A DNA stretch of 64,000 nucleotides from Carya illinoinensis (lineage: Eukaryota > Streptophyta > Magnoliopsida > Fagales > Juglandaceae): assembly GCF_018687715.1 (NCBI RefSeq), contig NC_056764.1, positions 10,854,501-10,918,500 of the forward strand, read 5' to 3'. Within the stretch, counting starts at the first letter, position 1. The number at the start of each line of letters is the position of its first letter. Both the position numbers and the translations under genes were made by a program. The notes under the pieces were generated by a model. The model searched no databases, was not told the origin of the DNA, and worked only from the letters and a program-made list of their open reading frames with translations. Below are positions 1 through 10,509 of this stretch, piece by piece.

Positions 1-99
1 TATTGAGCTATTCTTGCCCTATAAATCATATCAAGTTGAGTGAATGATGAGTACATCAAAAAATCATGTTGAGATTTTAGATAGTTGTAATTCTAGTCC

Positions 100-540
100 C
101 GATGAAGTTAAGATGATTGAAAAGGATGGTGAGGTTGAACAAGACAAGAATATGCCCAAGGAAGGCCATATGATGTCATTTTCATATATCTAGCCGTATG
201 TGAGTCTACAGTTTGATGATATAGAGGATGCACATAATTGCTATAAAGCCTTTTCCAGAGATGGGGTCACTATCTATCAAGAAATATGAGCATACTTCTA
301 GGAGAATAGAGGAGATTCATCAATAGTTTCAACTGATGACTGATGACGATTGTAACACAAAGGGACATATAGTCCATGGCCAAATAGTCTCCAATTTCTC
401 ATTGCAAGGTCTATCACATATTGTTTCTAAAGGAAGGCCCAAATCATTACGACAAAAGAACCCAAAGGAAAATATACCAATAAAGAAGTGATGGTGCAGC
501 CTAAACAAGAAGGGCATGTAAGAAGCAAATGCCCATCACA
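100..540 (+). pseudogene. FAR1/FRS-type (Mutator-derived) remnant
   Basis: Around 194-271 the + strand reads PYVSLQFDDIEDAHNCYKAF, which resembles the start of the FAR1 DNA-binding domain of FAR1-RELATED SEQUENCE proteins, themselves derived from Mutator-like transposases. After a frame change, SIKKYEHTSRR follows. Near 430-480 KGRPKSLRQKNPKENIP resembles the lysine-rich FRS C-terminus, and near 497-535 KQEGHVRSKCP resembles the zinc knuckle that follows it. The transposase core and SWIM region that normally lie between are missing, and stops and frameshifts break the reading. This is an internally deleted, non-functional copy, either of an FRS gene or of a related MULE. The family call rests on short motifs read by eye. 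Confidence 0.5.
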
Positions 541-600
541 TAGGTATTTTTTTTTAACTTCTATTTTTATTTTTATTTTTATTTTTATTTTTTTTTTAAC

Positions 601-1000
601 TTGGCATGTAAGAAGGGCATTTGCTAGTTGGTTGATGAATTTGTTTTTTTGTTTTTTTTTTATTTTTATTTTTTTGTTTTTTGCAGGAATATGGGGGAAC
701 CAAGCTCCACTATATTCTCTCCAAACTCGGCCACGATGTCAACTACATTTGATATGTATAGATACCATGTTGATCTTATTTTTTTAAATTGGTGTTTTTT
801 TATTATTTTTTATTATTTTATTTACTTGGCATGTAAGAAGGGCATTTGCTAGTTGGTTGATGAATTTGGTTTTTTTTTTCTTTTTTTTTTTGCAGGAATA
901 TGGGGGAACCAAGCTCCACTATATTCTCTCCAAACCCGGCCACGATGTCAACCACATTTGATATGTATGAATACTATGTTGATCTTATTTATTTTATATT
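601..1000 (+). repeat. Tandem duplication, 225-bp period
   Basis: Two adjacent copies start at 601 and 826. Each runs from TTGGCATGTAAGAAGGGC through a long T tract ending TTTGCAG to a segment beginning GAATATGGGGGAACC. The copies differ by a few substitutions and in T-tract length. The TTTGCAG/GAATATG junction looks like a splice acceptor and the start of an exon. The unit probably duplicated part of the decayed FRS-like locus next to it, because its first bases resemble the zinc-knuckle stretch at about 510-535. Confidence 0.8.
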
Positions 1001-1050
1001 TAGACTTTTGATTTTGTCAGTTATTTTAATATTTATTTTTTCTGATTTAT

Positions 1051-3636
1051 AGGAATATGTAAGACCCGGTAATGTCACAAAATGAAGAGTTTGAAGCATC
1101 GTGGAATTTTCATATACTAGATGATCATTAGACTCATTAAACATTTTCTATGTTTTGGTTGTAAAAGAATTCGCAAACTAGATGACTATAAGCCAAGTGA
1201 TATGTGAGATGGATATAGTTGTGTGAGACTTATGGATGCTGCACTCTATTTGTGTAAGACTTATGGATATGCACTCTGTTTATGCCCTTTTATTCTTACC
1301 GTTTGGGTTATAGATAGATATCTCTTCCTTTGTCTAATATAAGCAACAGTTTTTTGGCAATTATTTATTGTATAAAATAGGGACATGTTTCATGCATAAT
1401 GAACAATTATGATATGCAATAGCATAAAATGCAATACAAGAACGATTTACATGAAACGTTTTACAATAACATTAAACGATTTACATTATCATTCACTTAA
1501 AAAAATCTCAAACAAACTAATAATGCAATAAATAAAACTAACGATTTACATTATCATTCTTTTTCCACAAGGATGCGCAAGTGATTATCTGTCATTACTC
1601 TCAAGTTCTTCTATATTCAGCTGCAACCTCATGTCCATATAATGGTTGTTGGATGGCAGACAAGTAGGTGATGAGGAAGATCTTTGAAGGAGTTTCAGTA
1701 TTTTGCAAAAACTTATTATTAAAAGAAACTATTAATCACATAATTTTGAATGTTCAAAAGAAAGAAAAATAAAAAAAAAATAAAATAAAAAAAAGCAATG
1801 TGGGATAATTCATAAGATAGAAAAGCAATGTTCCTTTGTCGCTAGAAAAGCAATGTGGGATAATTCAGAAAATAGCATACATGTTCATGGAAATCCATCA
1901 AAGAATCATGACTGGAAAAGAGTTTAGAACCAAATTAGAACTGTCAAAGAAATACTTGAAAAAGAATATTCTATATACACAAGAAGAGGTTATAACATTT
2001 CACAAATTCAACCCAAACAGATAAATCATGTTTTAAATTATTAGACAAGTTTTTTTAAAGATCGAACATCTTAGTTTAACCATATCCAATCCCAAAAAAT
2101 GAGCTTATCTAAAGAAGGCAAGCAAAGAAATTGCTCGTTGCTATGTTAGCATCATGTTAACACGATCACACAGGTAGACTACTCAAATTTGGCTACAAGG
2201 CTTAGCATGCCAACTTAAACCACTTGATTGATTAAAAGATCCATATAGGTAACATGTTTGCAGGAATATACTATTCAACAATGACATGAACCCATACATT
2301 TTAAATGATCTTAAAATAAAATCAAATTTTACGCAAACATCAAGTACATTGAAATACTTCTGCAAACTCTGTTACAGTGTCATACAAATTGCTAAGCATA
2401 TGCTGTCTACCAAAAGATATCAAGCAAAACAACCTGAATGATAGGATCAAGTAAAGCAGATATATTTTACTCAAATAAAACAAGCTTTTCCCCCCTTATT
2501 TTGTACTAAAATAAAACAAGAAAATAGCACAATAATATATTTTAGAATGAAGAAATCCAATCTCCCATGTTGCTTGATGTCTAAAATCCTCCTAGAATTC
2601 TATAGCGAGTTGAGAGCATACTTCATAAAATGCTAAAGCCTGTGAGATTTTACCACAGTTCCTGTAAGAAATCAAGTCTAACATCCATTTACTAGAGCAA
2701 ACTCTAAAATTCAACCCCTATCAAAACTAGTTAAGTGATCACCTAGCAAATTCTAGTTTTATGCATAAGTTTGCTATTAGTACTTTGTTGGGCTCAGGCA
2801 TGGATTTCAAGATAACAGACTGACGAATATATGACTAAATTTAAGCACTAATATTCAATGCTTTCAAATTTGAAGAGATAACTAAACAATCTCCATGCGA
2901 AGTGTGTTTACGTGGGTGTGTGCTATTCAAAAACTAATTACGGTAGAGAATAAAGATGGAAGCTAGACAAAAAGAAAGCATTTTTCTAGCTCATTTTTTC
3001 ACCCCTTTGGGAGAACAAGTATGAAATGAGCTTTAGATCCAATAGACTCACCGTAAGAAGAAGAAAGCCTGAAATGTGAATTGGAGGGGGAAAGAAGCTG
3101 AGTCGGAAGACCCCACTTGAGATTTAGCCTGAAACCGAAACCCATTGTGTTTCTCGGGAAAAAAAAAATGGTGAAGATGCTTGGTCCATTAATTCTGGAT
3201 GGAGCTCATCATGAAATGCAAAAATAAACCCATTAATTCTCAGAACAAAAATGGCACAGATGCGTCGGTAGTGTCACAAAAGGAAGAGAGAACCCTAGAA
3301 TTGCATGAAATGAAAAAATAAACACATAAATCAAACCCTAAATCCCAACAGAAATTGGCATGTGAAATGCATAAATTGAAAACTTACTCACACAAGGAGA
3401 AGATTGCGCGAGAGGAAGGGGTGGTGAAATTGACGCTGCGAGAGGGAGGGGATGGTGTTTGTTGGCTGAAATGAAAGGGAGAGAGAACTCTTTAAAAAGG
3501 GCTGCAAATGAAATGGGAGAGAAATGATTCTAAAGAGTTGGATGTAGGTGTTTGGAGGCTACACCTCCTATGTGGCAAATAGTTATTGGTCGGTGTGAAA
3601 ATAAGTTTTATACCCGACTGACCTTGAGCTTTTCCC
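1051..3636. other. AT-rich spacer, no recognisable gene
   Basis: No coding frame here resembles a known protein; open frames are under 65 codons. AAAACCC/AACCCTA-like strings near 3280-3350 and purine-rich stretches near 3060-3500 could be an untranslated leader of an unrecognised minus-strand transcript, but nothing confirms it. Confidence 0.4.
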
Positions 3637-4799
3637 TTTATAAAATGAGTTCTTCTACAGGCAAGCAGTCCTGCGCACCATTGTGCACCGATGCTGACCT
3701 GGGTGTTTAATTAAAAGAAGAAAATATATTAAAAAGAGAGGGAAACGAAAATAAAACAAAACTTGAAGAAGAAGATTTGTTATTTTTACCATTTTCATCT
3801 CTCTCGTTTGTCTCCCCTCCACGACCACTACCTCCGTTGATCTCTCTTGCCATTTTCATCTTTGGTTAGCAACTCCTCTCATTTTCTCTATCTGCAGCTG
3901 CTACTTCTGATTGATATCTTCCTGAAGTACTATACAAATCTCTCTATTCAGTTTCAAACTTTACAAGTACATAGGAGTCTCAATAAGCCTCGCACCCAGC
4001 ATACGACGTTTATATGTAAAAATCTCCTTCCTGAAAAGAATAAAAGAATTGAAACTTCTCATATGTCATCTCTCGCACTCCCTTTCTCTAGATTCCGTTG
4101 CACTTCAAGTAGTTTTTTTTTTTTTGTACTAGTGATTGAGGTTGAGGTCGTTTGTCAATACGTTGTGTTTTATATGAGGCAAAGAAGTAGTTGAGAAGCG
4201 CGGGATACTCGTAAGTTTCCGAGAGGGAGGATTAGAAATTGGAAGCCGTGAAAAAGTATTTCTTCACGCGGAATCACTCCACTATTTTTGCTTTTGCGAT
4301 CGGTAAAAAGTACGGCTCTCTTGTATTTTCTTTACGCGGAATCACTCCACTACCACTGCCCCCAAGGCTTTGGGTTGTACATGATATAATTAAGAATTAT
4401 TTTCTTTTGGGGGTGGTGGTTGTGCATTGATTTTGTGTTAATAGAGCCTTGGTTGTAGTTGAAAAACCTTGGTTGCTGATTCTTACCGCCATAAAATGGA
4501 GATGTAAAAAAGGCTAGAAAAATTATTTTTGATTCCCAGGATATGATTTTGAGTTGTACAAGATGTATCTGATGTAATTAAGAATTATTTACTTTTGGGG
4601 GCGGTGGTTGTGCACTGCTATCATTAAGTTGGTACTCTTCTTCTTCTACTTCTTGATTTTTTGGGTAAGCTGTAATCTAACTTCTATGAGCAGGTGTTAA
4701 CTTTTCTGCTCAATATTTATACAAATGTATTGTTACATTGACAATGAGTTCGTGTATACTGTTGTGTGCTTTGGTTATGATATAGGAAGCAGTGAAAAT

Positions 4800-4975
4800 G
4801 CCTTTGATTTCAGGAAGATAATGAGTAGACAGTTGAACTGCATCTCTGATTTTCAGCAAGAAAATGAGTAGATTAAGTGTTGAACTTTGACTGCATCTCT
4901 GATTTCAGCAAAATGAGTAGATTAAGTGTTGAACTTTTTACTGCATCTCTGATTTCAGCAATAAAATGAGCAAAA
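4800..4975. repeat. Tandem repeat, about 59-bp unit, three copies
   Basis: Three successive blocks share CTGCATCTCTGATTT(T)CAGCAA followed by AAAATGAGTAGATTAAGTGTTG with small changes. The block lies inside the putative Mutator-like element. An earlier pair of copies of ACGCGGAATCACTCCACT (about 4265 and 4337) and a pair of AATTAAGAATTATTT..TTTTGGGGG segments (about 4388 and 4578) show that this interior grew by local duplication. Confidence 0.7.
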
Positions 4976-5224
4976 AATGCCTATGATTTCAGCCTAAGAC
5001 TGATATTGACCAGAACAAAGTAGCATGGTTGTCTTTATGTGTCTCTTATTTTACTGCATATATGATTTTATTGCATCTCTGATTTTACTGCATCATTTAA
5101 GAATGATATTGATCAGAAAAATAGGTGTCTTCAAGTTTGTCATGGGTTACCCTAGAGCCTTGTGTCTGTTCATTTTATATAATCCAATGAAGCCATGAAA
5201 ACTCTCTTTCTTGTAAATTGGAAA

Positions 5225-5394
5225 GAGTTTTGCTACATACAAGCACAGTCACGCACTAATCTGTGTACTAATACCGATTTATTCATATTTAAAATTTAAA
5301 TTAACATTGTTTTCAATAAAATCTACTTTTTGACCAATCGCATCACATTAGTGCACAGATTAGTGCACAATTGTGCTTGTAACTATATTTTTCT
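5225..5394. mobile_element. Mutator-like MITE family A, copy 1 (170 bp)
   Basis: The element is bounded by a perfect 9-bp direct repeat AATTGGAAA (5216-5224 and 5395-5403), the target duplication length of Mutator elements. Its ends are inverted: the left end has ACAAGCACAG..GCACTAATCTGTG and the right end is the complement of ACAAGCACAATTGTGCACT. Related copies lie at 14981-15150 and 31357-31526, and a partial one at the window end. It has no coding capacity. Confidence 0.85.
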
Positions 5395-5651
5395 AATTGG
5401 AAAATAGTAGTTGATTTTTTAGAAAATATTTAAAACTTGGTTGTCATCAAAATATTGAAGTATATTGAAAAAATTGTGCACGTCTATTTCTCTTACTTTA
5501 TATCCTGTTAAAGTCTTGAGGAAGTAAATTCAAGAAAAAGAAAGCAAAGTTAAATTGGGTTCACCTAAATAAGTTCCAGGTAAAACTTGTTCCAAACATG
5601 AGTGATCTAATGATCATTAGAGAAAAAGTTGTCTTCCAAATCTGATCCAAT

Positions 5652-5836
5652 TGCACATCCATTAAATCAAAGTGAAGAAAATACACATGACTACATCCAT
5701 TAAATCAAAATATTCATGTTTACATGTCTACATCCATTACAAAAAAATACACATGACCACGTTCATTAAATCAAAATACACATGACTGTCCATTAAATCA
5801 AAATCAACTGGCTACATCCATTACAACAAAATACAC
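5652..5836. repeat. Short tandem repeat, about 30-35 bp unit
   Basis: The string CATCCATTAAATCAAAAT or a close variant recurs about six times, usually with ACACATGACTA between copies. It lies inside the putative Mutator-like element, just downstream of an unrecognised minus-strand open stretch. Confidence 0.75.
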
Positions 5837-7929
5837 AACTTTGTCATCACAACTGCAAGTTGATTTGGCGCCTTCCTTGGCCACCAATAAATTTGGCAAT
5901 GGAGACATTTGAGTTTGATTTGTTGGAGAATCAAGCGAATTAAAATCATAAGGATGTGAGCGTTTCTTCTTTGGCCATGGAGGAGGTATCTCAACTGGTT
6001 CAATGGAGTTTTCAATGCTGCTGCTAGATGCCCAGACCACCTAAAAGCAGTAAGTGAAAAAAGGTTAATGCAGAGTAAAGATATAACTAGACAAACCCCC
6101 ACAAAAAATGTACTCTATACCGCTTATACCAAGAGTTTTCCTTTGTGTGATAACCTTGAATAGGAAATTTGAGAGCAAGTGAAATCGTATCTCAACATAA
6201 TATCATAATATTAGCTTTTATGATCAGAAAGGCTTGGAGAAAGTGAACAAAGCAGCGAAGGAAGCATCACTAATTCCCATCTTGGACTCTTTATAAAGAA
6301 CAACATATGAAGTTAAAAGATATGTCATGTGAAAGATGCGCTAAACTCAAAGATTTGGAATGCAACACAGTTACCTAAGTTTTTTTCAACAAGTCAAGTC
6401 AGTTACCAACCAAAAAGAAATACAACATACCGTGGTAGAGAAAGCATTATTGTGTTCCTTACCCTTGTACTTCAAAATTATAAACATGTAACCCCTAGAA
6501 AATATATACACCAAGGTTCAGGTAAACAATAGTACATGCACCCTCTCCCATGGATCTAAAGATACTCTAAAAAATTGTTTCCTTCTTTTCCTAGATGAGC
6601 ATTTTCCAAATATTTGGATAAGAAATATTTCATCACAAGATGGAGAAATCGGGTGCAACAATGAATTTATACAAGAGAACCAGACGGCCCTAACTGAAAA
6701 ATAAAAGGAAGGTTTTGCATTTACACAGCAATTTAGGACATGACCTCGCAAAAACTCAAAAGGAGGGTATCCTTACCAGGGGCTAGACTCAAAATTGCCA
6801 TTTGGAATAAACATTACCACTCAAAATTATAAACAAGATCACAATATATCACCTCAACACAAATGCCGGCAAAGATATATGAGATCCTTTGTTTATTGGT
6901 TTTAAATCAAGTGCCCCATTTACCTCCTTTTCCTGTTAGGACTTCGATTCCTCTATAATAAGAACAAGCATTTGCCTATTCAAATAAAAGTCTCAAGCCT
7001 GTGTGCTGGGCACTTTATAGATGTTGGTACCAAATATCTGGATGTAATAAGGAAATAAACTAAATGCAAATGAATGGATTCAAATATGGGATAAAGGCAA
7101 CCCGGGGAAGTGTTTGAACTCAACCCAGTTAGCTTCCGAACAGATTAATAACTTCAAATTGCTTTAAAAACCTAAAGTAAATACATACCAGATCCAAAGA
7201 CCTAAATTCGATAACTAAATTCAATACCTAACTAATGAAAACCACAAAATCAACATATATCCACAACACAAAATCGACCAGCTCCAACATTTAATGAAAC
7301 TACTGCTGTGAGAGAGAGAGCGGGGGAGAGAGAAAAATACTTGACGAGAGAGAAAGAGAGGGCACTTCTCGGCAGCAAGGATGTGATTAGTTGAGAAGGG
7401 AATCCAACGAAGAACAGAAGGCCACAAAGACCTTGGTTTTGTTGGGGACGCAGAGAAGATCGCATCTCGGCGTTTCTGATCTCCTCCGTCATTTTTGACC
7501 ACCGAAGGCGAGATATGCTCATGTAAATTATAATTCTATACGTTTACCAGAACGGAAATAGCCCCCGGTAGTCGGGAAGTGGAGGAGAAGTGTTTTGCAA
7601 AGAAAGGAAAGAGAATGGGGATGACGGGAGAGGAAAAGAAAATGGAGAGAGAGAAAAATGGAACCTATCAAAACGAAGAGAGAGAGAGAGAGAGATGTAA
7701 CCTAGGAAATGGTGTCTTCCTCTCAAATTCATTTTCATTCCCGCTTTTACTCCAAATGTACCGTTTAAATAAATGGTCCACATACGACATCGGTGCGCAT
7801 CGGTGCCCCTCCATGCCTATACCAAAGTTTTTTTTATAAAATTCTCATTCTATCTCATTCTTCAAATTTGGTCGTAGAGGAGAATAGACATACAGTAAAT
7901 TCAAGAGACATTAGGTATTTATTATTATT

Positions 7930-8190
7930 TTTTTATTTTAGATCCTAAAATTTAAATTATATTTAAGTTCTACTTGATCACTGAAAATTTTCATATGAGA
8001 ATTCTGAGTTTTAAGATTAAATATTAAAATATTATATTTTAATATTATTATTATTTTGAGATTTGAAAAAATTAAGAAAAAATTGAATTGTTTATTATAT
8101 TTTATATGAGAATTTAGAAAAGTTACAATGATGAGATGAAATTTTGTATTTGAGATGAAAAATTCAAATGGTCAAACAGTACCTTAATTA
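7930..8190. mobile_element. MITE family B remnant
   Basis: AT-rich sequence with AATATTATTATTATTTTGAGATTTG, GAATTGTTTATTATATTTT and a right end of the form ATGATGAGATG..AAATGGTCAAACAGTACC. It matches the interior and end pattern of the family-B elements near 46.3, 61.5, 62.7 and 63.0 kb. The left end is too eroded to place. Confidence 0.5.
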
Positions 8191-8489
8191 CTGAATCAAA
8201 TTCAATTCATCCCAAATAAATTATTGACGAGATCTATTATTTTTTTCATTTCTTATAAAAAAAATTAAACTCATCTTAATAAAACTCATAAATTATTATT
8301 ATTTACCATTCAATTTAACTTATTTCAACGTACCGATTAAATACTTAGGCACGAAATCCTCGAAGGACCGTCGTCACCAACACGAGCTATTAAACTTGGA
8401 TGCAAGACGCTACCCTACCCGAGCGCTAAGTCGTATATTTCCCCTGGATCCCTCTCTCTTTCACACGCAAGCACAAACACGTTGAGGGC

Positions 8490-8957
8490 ATGTCGACGCT
8501 GAAAGAGATCCTTACCCGGCGGCCCGTGGCCGCGACGATCCGTCTCACGGTCCCAGCCGGAGGAGCTCGCCCAGCACCACCGGTGGGACCTGCTCTGGGA
8601 CAGTACCGGCTGAATCTGATGGCCTTCTGCAAGGACTTTAATGCCCGCACACAGAAGTACAAGCCCGACACACCCATGGCCGTTACCATCACCGCTTTTA
8701 AGGACAACACCTTCGAGTTCATCGTGAAGTCCCCCTCTGTCACCTGGTACATCAAGAAGGCAGCCGGGGTCGAGTCCGGCAGCAGCCGACCGGGCCACGA
8801 GGTCGCCTCTACCATAACTCTCCAGCATGTCTACGAGATTGCCAAGGTGAAACAGTCTGACCCTTATTGCCAATACATGCCCTTGGAGTCCATTTGCAAG
8901 TCCATCATTGGGACCGCCAATACCATGGGGATTAAGGTTGTGAAGGAGTTGGATTAA
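8490..8957 (+). CDS. MRPL11: Mitochondrial large-subunit ribosomal protein uL11m (L11)
   Basis: An intact single-exon frame encodes 155 aa. The whole length is typical uL11: an N-terminal domain with PPVGPALGQ at residues 30-38, the loop that contacts the GTPase-associated centre of 23S-type rRNA, and a C-terminal rRNA-binding domain with YIKKAAG and CKSIIGTANTMGIKV. It resembles the short plant mitochondrial form; the plastid L11 carries a long transit peptide, absent here. The protein forms the stalk base of the mitoribosome and helps recruit translation factors. The ATG at 8490 is the first in a GC-richer stretch following a CT-rich leader. The region is clearly less AT-rich than its flanks, as expected for a conserved gene. 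Likely 3' UTR runs to about 9130. No TATA box is obvious. Confidence 0.96.
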   Translation: MSTLKEILTRRPVAATIRLTVPAGGARPAPPVGPALGQYRLNLMAFCKDFNARTQKYKPDTPMAVTITAFKDNTFEFIVKSPSVTWYIKKAAGVESGSSRPGHEVASTITLQHVYEIAKVKQSDPYCQYMPLESICKSIIGTANTMGIKVVKELD

Positions 8958-9130
8958 CAACATTCCAAATCCTGTTCTTTTGATTTGGTTGTCAGCCCCT
9001 TTTCTCGTTCTTTTCAATTTTTCTAAAAGATGGGCTTAAAATTGTGATGATGGACTTGTGGGATGTTGTACTTGTCTTGAATTTGTTTTAGTTTGAATTT
9101 TTGTTTGATCAGTAGAGTCTTGCATAATTC

Positions 9131-9912
9131 CTTGGTGATAAGATATGAAAGTAGTTAGTTGGAAATGATACTGGTGAGAAAATGAAAACCTTTGCAATAT
9201 GTTCTTTATTACTTATCCTTCAGTTACTGACAGATATTGATTAGTATTTGACAACTTTTACAGATCATATTGATTTTACTTCATTTTTGTTTTCCTTTGG
9301 AACAAATGTCTGTATTTCAGATGCATGTTTAGAGATCTTGTTCCATAAAATTTTGTGTTGCTTTTATAGGATAGAGTTGGGGAACTTGGATAGCCCATTC
9401 TATCGAACGAGCTGGAGAAATGTAATCAACCAGGTCTTTTGAGTTTAGGATCAACTAGCTTCCCAAAATTGGTAGAAATTCCCATTGCATGTAAGAGGAG
9501 TCAAGGGGAGAAGTACTGAGCTGATGAATGCATCGCATGGTGTTAGGAATTTTTTAATTATTTCTTGAATTATTTTTTTGACAACTATTTTATTTCTTGC
9601 ATTATTGGAACTGCATGTTGGATATATGCAGATATCAGATTCAGTAGCAGTGCACGAGTGCGTAGTGAATATTGAACAAGCAATCTGGTCCTGCATTTTC
9701 CTGTCTAGTTTACTAAATTTAGTAGATTTTCAATTTTTAAAGACTTGTGAATGCACTGCAATTTGAGCTTTTGGATTATTATAAGAGCTTGGCAAGCCAT
9801 TTATGGGAGTGAAAGTAGCAAAATTGGGGAGCATGTCCAACAGTTACAGACCTGCTGTGCTTATATTAGCATTTTGTGCTCAGGTTTACTTAAGATAAAT
9901 ATGCTTTTTCTG
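9131..9912. other. Spacer downstream of MRPL11
   Basis: AT-rich sequence without a recognisable gene. It probably contains residual 3' UTR of MRPL11 at its left edge. Open frames here are under 85 codons and have no known motifs. Confidence 0.4.
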
Positions 9913-10186
9913 TGTTGAGATATAAAATAAATATTAAAATCTACCTCTTTCCATTAGTTTAAACTTTTGGGATAAGTGGTGATTTCACATAGTATCAGAG
10001 CAAAGTTCTTGAGTTTGAACCCTGATTCTATACTCTACTCCATTTAATTAAATATTTTACGTGCTGGGCTACCCATTGAGGGGGAGTCTGACCACACGTC
10101 AGGGATAGTGTTTAATATCTAAAATAAATAATAAAATTTACTTCTTTTCATCAGTTTAAACTTTTGGGAGAAGTGGTGATTTTACA
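9913..10186 (+). mobile_element. TRIM/SMART-like miniature LTR retrotransposon (274 bp)
   Basis: Two direct repeats of 77 and 78 bp (9913-9989 and 10109-10186) both begin TGTT and end CA, sharing TTTAAACTTTTGGGA(T/G)AAGTGGTGATTT. Immediately after the left repeat is TAGTATCAGAGC, one base off the initiator-Met tRNA primer binding site TGGTATCAGAGC. A purine run, TTGAGGGGGAG, lies near 10075-10086 in the 119-bp interior. This is a complete LTR layout without coding sequence. By eye the repeats differ at about one site in six, so the copy is old. No clear target duplication remains. Confidence 0.75.
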
Positions 10187-10509
10187 ATTTGGATGAGAGA
10201 TTTATAGCCATTTGTATTTGGAAGCTTGTTTCCGAAAGGGTCTTAGATCTTGGGTTTAGAATCATGGGTTTCGTTGCTTTATTCAGCATTGAAACTCAAC
10301 CATCCATCTCCTTGATTTACACCTTTACATATTATGGTATGTTAGAATGGGCACTTTTTTTTGTCTATATTGTTTTTTTAGATGGATTTCTATTCTTTTG
10401 TGGCTGGTTCTTAAATTGCTTGTCAAACGCTTGGAAACCTTGGCTTCTAATATTGGATAATTATATTTTTATTTTTTATTTGGTGCCGTTATCTAGCAAC
10501 CGTGAATAG

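Larger units (their letters stand above)
3659..7818. mobile_element. Putative Mutator-like (possibly non-autonomous) element, 4.16 kb
   Basis: The left end at 3659 (AGGCAAGCAG, then GCACC..TGTGCACCGATG by 3692) matches the reverse complement of the right end at 7818 (AGGCATGGAG, then GCACCGATGCGCACCGATG). The ends are imperfect inverted repeats of roughly 40 bp. The ten-base string TTTATAAAAT occurs just outside both ends (3637-3646 and 7833-7842) and could be a Mutator-type 9-10 bp target duplication, but it is nearly palindromic and AT-rich, so it may be chance. No transposase frame is visible inside. A minus-strand open stretch at 5816-6040 behind an acceptor-like TTTTAG may be a captured host exon, as in Pack-MULEs, but I do not recognise it. 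Confidence 0.4.

Noticed and set aside
8415..9017. 200-codon frame antisense to MRPL11
   Set aside because: It is the complement of a well-conserved ribosomal protein gene; its sequence shows no family features.
9985..10045. tRNA gene or SINE head at the TATCAGAGC site
   Set aside because: There is no cloverleaf; the site directly follows a TG..CA repeat with a matching repeat downstream, which identifies it as an LTR-element primer site.
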